Source of the DNA: Planctomycetota bacterium
Lineage (GTDB): Bacteria > Planctomycetota > UBA1135 > GCA-002686595
DNA: 64,000 nucleotides
NCBI GenBank assembly: GCA_020638875.1
Contig: JACKHS010000018.1
Coordinates: 1 to 64,000 of the forward strand
Direction: 5' to 3'
In this document: positions 61,444 through 64,000 of the stretch, in pieces
How positions within the stretch are numbered: the first letter of the stretch is position 1
Layout of the letters: every line of letters begins with the position of its first letter
Made by a program: the position numbers and the translations under genes
The notes under the pieces: generated by a model
What the model saw: only the letters and a program-made list of their open reading frames with translations
Told to the model about the DNA's origin: nothing
Database searches by the model: none

Positions 61444-62431
61444 CCTCGCGCGCCGCGGCCTCGACGTCGATCGCTTCGAGGTCGCTCTCCCCCGCCGCGA
61501 CGTCCGGGCTCCAGGCGAGCCGGCGCCCGGCGCGGTTCAGCGTCTGCCAGCGCAGCGGCGTGGACGAGCGCCGGCGCGGGTAGAACGCGGCCGTCGGCAC
61601 GTCGAGCGCGCCCGCGACGTGCAGCGTGCCGGTGGAGCCGGCCACGAAGACGTCCGCGGCGGCGACGAGCTTGGCGAACTCGACGAGGCCCGCGCGCGAC
61701 TCGTGCAGCACGACGCGCAGACCGGCGAGTCGCGCGGCCAGCGCCTCCGCCGCGGGGCGCTCGCCCGGCCCGGCGGTGAGCACGACGGCGTGCCCGCGGT
61801 CCGACGCGAGCGCCCGCGCGAAGCGCGCGTAGCCCGCGTGCGAGAGGTTCGCCGCCGAGCCGCCGCTGCCGGCGTGCAGGAGGACGAGGCGCTCGTCCGC
61901 CAGCCCGTGGCGCGCGCGGAAGTCGGCCTCGACCGCCGCGCGCTCGGCCGGCGGGAACGTCAGGTAGGGCGGCGCGGGCTCGACCACCGCGCGGCCCAGC
62001 CGGCGCACGTAGTGCCGCGCGAGGTCGGCGTTGTACTCGAACTCGGGCTTCGCGCTGCGCGAGCGCCGCTGGATCAGGCGCTCGCCGTAGAAGACCTGCG
62101 CGAGCTTGGTCGCCGGCGCCAGCCGGTACGGCACGCGCGCGCGCCACAGCGCGAGCCCCACGCGCGTCGTCGAGAAGAGCGTCAGCGCCGCCGCGTAGCC
62201 GCCCGCGCGCACGACGCGCGCCAGCGCACCGCTGCCCGCGCCGGGTCCCGGGTCGAGCACGACGCCGTCCACCGAGGGACAGGCCGCGGCGAGCTCGCGC
62301 GTGTACGCGGGCACCAACACGTCGAGCCGCGCCTCGGGCAGCGACGCGCGCAACAGCGCCAGCGCCGGCCAGGCGAGCACGAAGTCGCCCAGCTTGTCGT
62401 TGCGTACGACGAGGATCGGCCCGGGCTTCAC
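61418..62431 (-). CDS. Family 9 glycosyltransferase (heptosyltransferase-like)
   Basis: A 337-residue GT-B enzyme. The N-terminus ILVVRNDKLGDFVLAWPALA and later VLLHAGSGGSAANLSHAGYA, then VFVAGSTGTLHVAGALDVPT, are GT9 motifs for nucleotide-sugar binding. It probably adds heptose or a similar sugar to lipopolysaccharide core. The GTG start overlaps the stop of the LTA-synthase-like gene in GTGA, so both are translated together. The unusual 26-nt overlap with the convergent GT2 gene may couple their expression. Confidence 0.87.
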   Translation of the reverse strand: MKPGPILVVRNDKLGDFVLAWPALALLRASLPEARLDVLVPAYTRELAAACPSVDGVVLDPGPGAGSGALARVVRAGGYAAALTLFSTTRVGLALWRARVPYRLAPATKLAQVFYGERLIQRRSRSAKPEFEYNADLARHYVRRLGRAVVEPAPPYLTFPPAERAAVEADFRARHGLADERLVLLHAGSGGSAANLSHAGYARFARALASDRGHAVVLTAGPGERPAAEALAARLAGLRVVLHESRAGLVEFAKLVAAADVFVAGSTGTLHVAGALDVPTAAFYPRRRSSTPLRWQTLNRAGRRLAWSPDVAAGESDLEAIDVEAAAREVSRAFLGA

Positions 62432-64000
62432 TCGCGCGGCCCCAGCGGCCCGTTGTGGTACAGCATCCACGCGCAGAAGGCGTCGAGCGCGTCCTTGCGC
62501 CGCGACAGGCGCGCGAGGTCTTCGGGCCGCGTCTCGGTGACCTCGCGCACGGCGCCGCCCGGCAGGCGGTACTCGTACAGGCGGCGCGAGCCGTCCGGCA
62601 GCACCTTGAGGCACAGCTCGTCGTCGAGCAGCCCCGTGTACAGGAACGCGAAGTGGCGCTCGGCGCTGCGCGGCACGAGCAGGTCGCGCCCGAGCGCCTG
62701 GTAGTCGTAGGCCTTGCCGATCAGCCCGAGCGCCGTGGGCAGGAGGTCGACCGAGCTGCAGGCGAAGTCGTAGCGCTGCGGCGTCGTGACGAGCTCCGGC
62801 GCGTACACGAGCAGCGGCACGTTCGCGGTGCAGAGCTGCAGGCCCTCCCACGGGATGCCGTGCGGCGCCGGCACGCCGTGGTCGCCGTACATGAGGAACA
62901 CGGTCCGGCCCCACAGGCGCGTGCCCTTCAACACCTCGAAGAAGTGCTTCAGGGAGTGGTCCATGAAGCGGAAGCCGTTGTACGCCTCGAGCGAGGGGAA
63001 GCCGCCGGCGAGCAGCTGCGCCTCGCTCAGCCCCTCCACCACCTCGAAGCCGCGCGAGTCCTCGGGGATCGTGTACGGCCGGTGGTTGCCCGAGGTCTGC
63101 AGGAAGGCGAAGACCGGGCCGTCGGCGGCGTCGAGCACGCGCGCGGCCTCCTCGAACAGCACGAGGTCCGAGATGCCCCACACGTCACCGCGCGGCGCGT
63201 CGTAGTCGCCCTCCTCGTGGATCACGAGCCCGGGCACGTTGTGCGCGAGCAGCCCGCGGATGTTGGCCCAGGCCGCGCTGCCGCCGAGGAAGTAGTGCTT
63301 CTCGTAGCCGTCGAGCTCGGCGATCAGCGTGTGCTGGTCGACGATGCGCGGGTTGCGCGAGGCCGTGCGCGGCTCGTTCACGTCGGGCAGCCCCGTCACC
63401 ATCGCGAACACCGAGCGGGCCGTCGGCGAGCGCGGGATGAAGAAGTCGGTGAACAGCAGCCCCTGCGCCGCGATCTCGTCGAAGAACGGCGAGGGGTTCA
63501 GGTCGTTGGGCGGGTTGAGCGCAGCGCCGAGCACGCCGGTCTGGAAGCCCGACCACGACTCGAGGTGGATCACGACGAGGTTCAGCGGCTCGCCGTCGAG
63601 GTCCCGCGCGAGGCCCGCGCGCGCGGGCACGTGCCGGCGGAAGTCGAGCGTCGCGGCGTCCGGGTGCTCGACCTCCAGCAGGTCGGCGAGCTCGGCGTAG
63701 TGCGCGCGCACCAGCGCCTCGTCGTAGGGGTGCCCGCGGTCGGGCAGCGAGTCGACGAAGAACAGCACGGGGTTCAACGCCAGCGCCGTGGTGAAGGTCG
63801 TGCTGTTGCCGTACGCGTCGCTCCAGCGCAGCGGGTACCAGCTCGCCTTGCCGTAGATGCCCGCGGCGGTGAACACCGCGAGGCCGCCCCACGCCAGGCG
63901 CGCCCGGCGGCGCGCGACGGGCGCGCGGGGCTCGCCGATCGGCGGCAGCACGAGCCGCGCGAGCAGCCACGTCCAGAGCGCCGCGGCGACCGCGAGCCCC
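62428..64000 (-). CDS. LTA-synthase-like membrane sulfatase-fold protein, N-terminus outside window
   Basis: The frame is open to the window edge, so at least 523 residues are present and the N-terminal transmembrane part is cut off. One hydrophobic helix (AAALWTWLLARLVL) is seen at the edge, followed by WGGLAVFTAAGIYG. The extracellular catalytic domain has VVIHLESWSGF (metal), SPTARSVFAMVTGLP (Thr as nucleophile position), and FLMYGDHGVPAPHG. This is the LtaS/sulfatase arrangement of phosphoglycerol- or phosphoethanolamine-type transferases. It overlaps the GT9 gene by 4 nt; together they point to an envelope glycan with phospho-substituents. Confidence 0.85.
   Translation of the reverse strand, partial: GLAVAAALWTWLLARLVLPPIGEPRAPVARRRARLAWGGLAVFTAAGIYGKASWYPLRWSDAYGNSTTFTTALALNPVLFFVDSLPDRGHPYDEALVRAHYAELADLLEVEHPDAATLDFRRHVPARAGLARDLDGEPLNLVVIHLESWSGFQTGVLGAALNPPNDLNPSPFFDEIAAQGLLFTDFFIPRSPTARSVFAMVTGLPDVNEPRTASRNPRIVDQHTLIAELDGYEKHYFLGGSAAWANIRGLLAHNVPGLVIHEEGDYDAPRGDVWGISDLVLFEEAARVLDAADGPVFAFLQTSGNHRPYTIPEDSRGFEVVEGLSEAQLLAGGFPSLEAYNGFRFMDHSLKHFFEVLKGTRLWGRTVFLMYGDHGVPAPHGIPWEGLQLCTANVPLLVYAPELVTTPQRYDFACSSVDLLPTALGLIGKAYDYQALGRDLLVPRSAERHFAFLYTGLLDDELCLKVLPDGSRRLYEYRLPGGAVREVTETRPEDLARLSRRKDALDAFCAWMLYHNGPLGPRE

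Overview
The window is a very GC-rich chromosomal segment (over 70% G+C judged by eye, not computed), densely packed on both strands. It most resembles an uncultured or little-studied member of the Planctomycetota. The basis is four secreted proteins ending in the Cys-rich CFGDGSGTxCPCGN-type domain that I associate with planctomycete genomes, together with several sulfatase-fold proteins, an ECF sigma factor coupled to a TPR-type Ser/Thr kinase, and a bacterial-microcompartment protein. No rRNA, CRISPR array, insertion sequence, phage gene or plasmid function was seen. Apart from one tRNA-Trp the window reads as core and accessory chromosome.

Layout. 0.2-3 kb: a tiny membrane peptide, rsmG, tRNA-Trp and pcnB. 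3-8.5 kb: a DinB-fold protein, an outer-membrane-barrel-like lipoprotein, a sulfatase-fold lipoprotein and a dynamin-like GTPase. 8.5-15.8 kb (minus strand): two tandem SPFH proteins, an acylornithine-type carbamoyltransferase and an MFS transporter, then a membrane protein coupled to a metallophosphoesterase. 16-23.5 kb: a run of genes broken by many small indels (hrpB, an SDR, a GIY-YIG protein, ATP-grasp, DUF455, SUI1 and a small Cys protein), probably assembly error rather than true decay. 23.5-34 kb: SpoU methylase, fdxA, M28 and M18 peptidases, radical SAM, tautomerase, apaG, yigZ, a secreted Cys-domain protein, prlC and an MBL hydrolase. 34-44 kb: alkyltransferase-like protein, a lipoprotein, EamA, a eukaryote-type PRMT, a membrane-anchored sulfatase-fold protein, an amino-acid permease, an ABC-F ATPase and a DEAD-box helicase. 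44-46 kb: an isolated pduS-pduT pair. 46-56.7 kb: kinase and ECF sigma, a large secreted propeller-like protein, a receiver/PPDK fusion and gdhA. 57-64 kb: a DUF442-type lipoprotein, two tandemly duplicated C-type lectin proteins, and a glycosyltransferase/LTA-synthase-like envelope cluster running off the right edge.

Gene expression. Many genes have no Shine-Dalgarno sequence but carry a -10-like hexamer (TANNNT, or CANNNT in three cases) ending only 6-10 nt before the start codon, as expected of leaderless mRNAs. This pattern was used to choose several start codons. Operons are marked by 4-nt ATGA/GTGA/TTGA overlaps. Several genes, including most convergent pairs with room between them, end at very strong GC-rich hairpins.

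Systems that may deserve follow-up are the orphan PduS/PduT redox pair, the degenerate-receiver/receiver/PPDK fusion, the PRMT with all eukaryotic hallmark motifs, the SUI1-DUF455-ATP-grasp overlapping operon, and the shared C-terminal domain found on lectin and non-lectin exported proteins. I did not find a single clearly new multi-gene defence or biosynthetic system.
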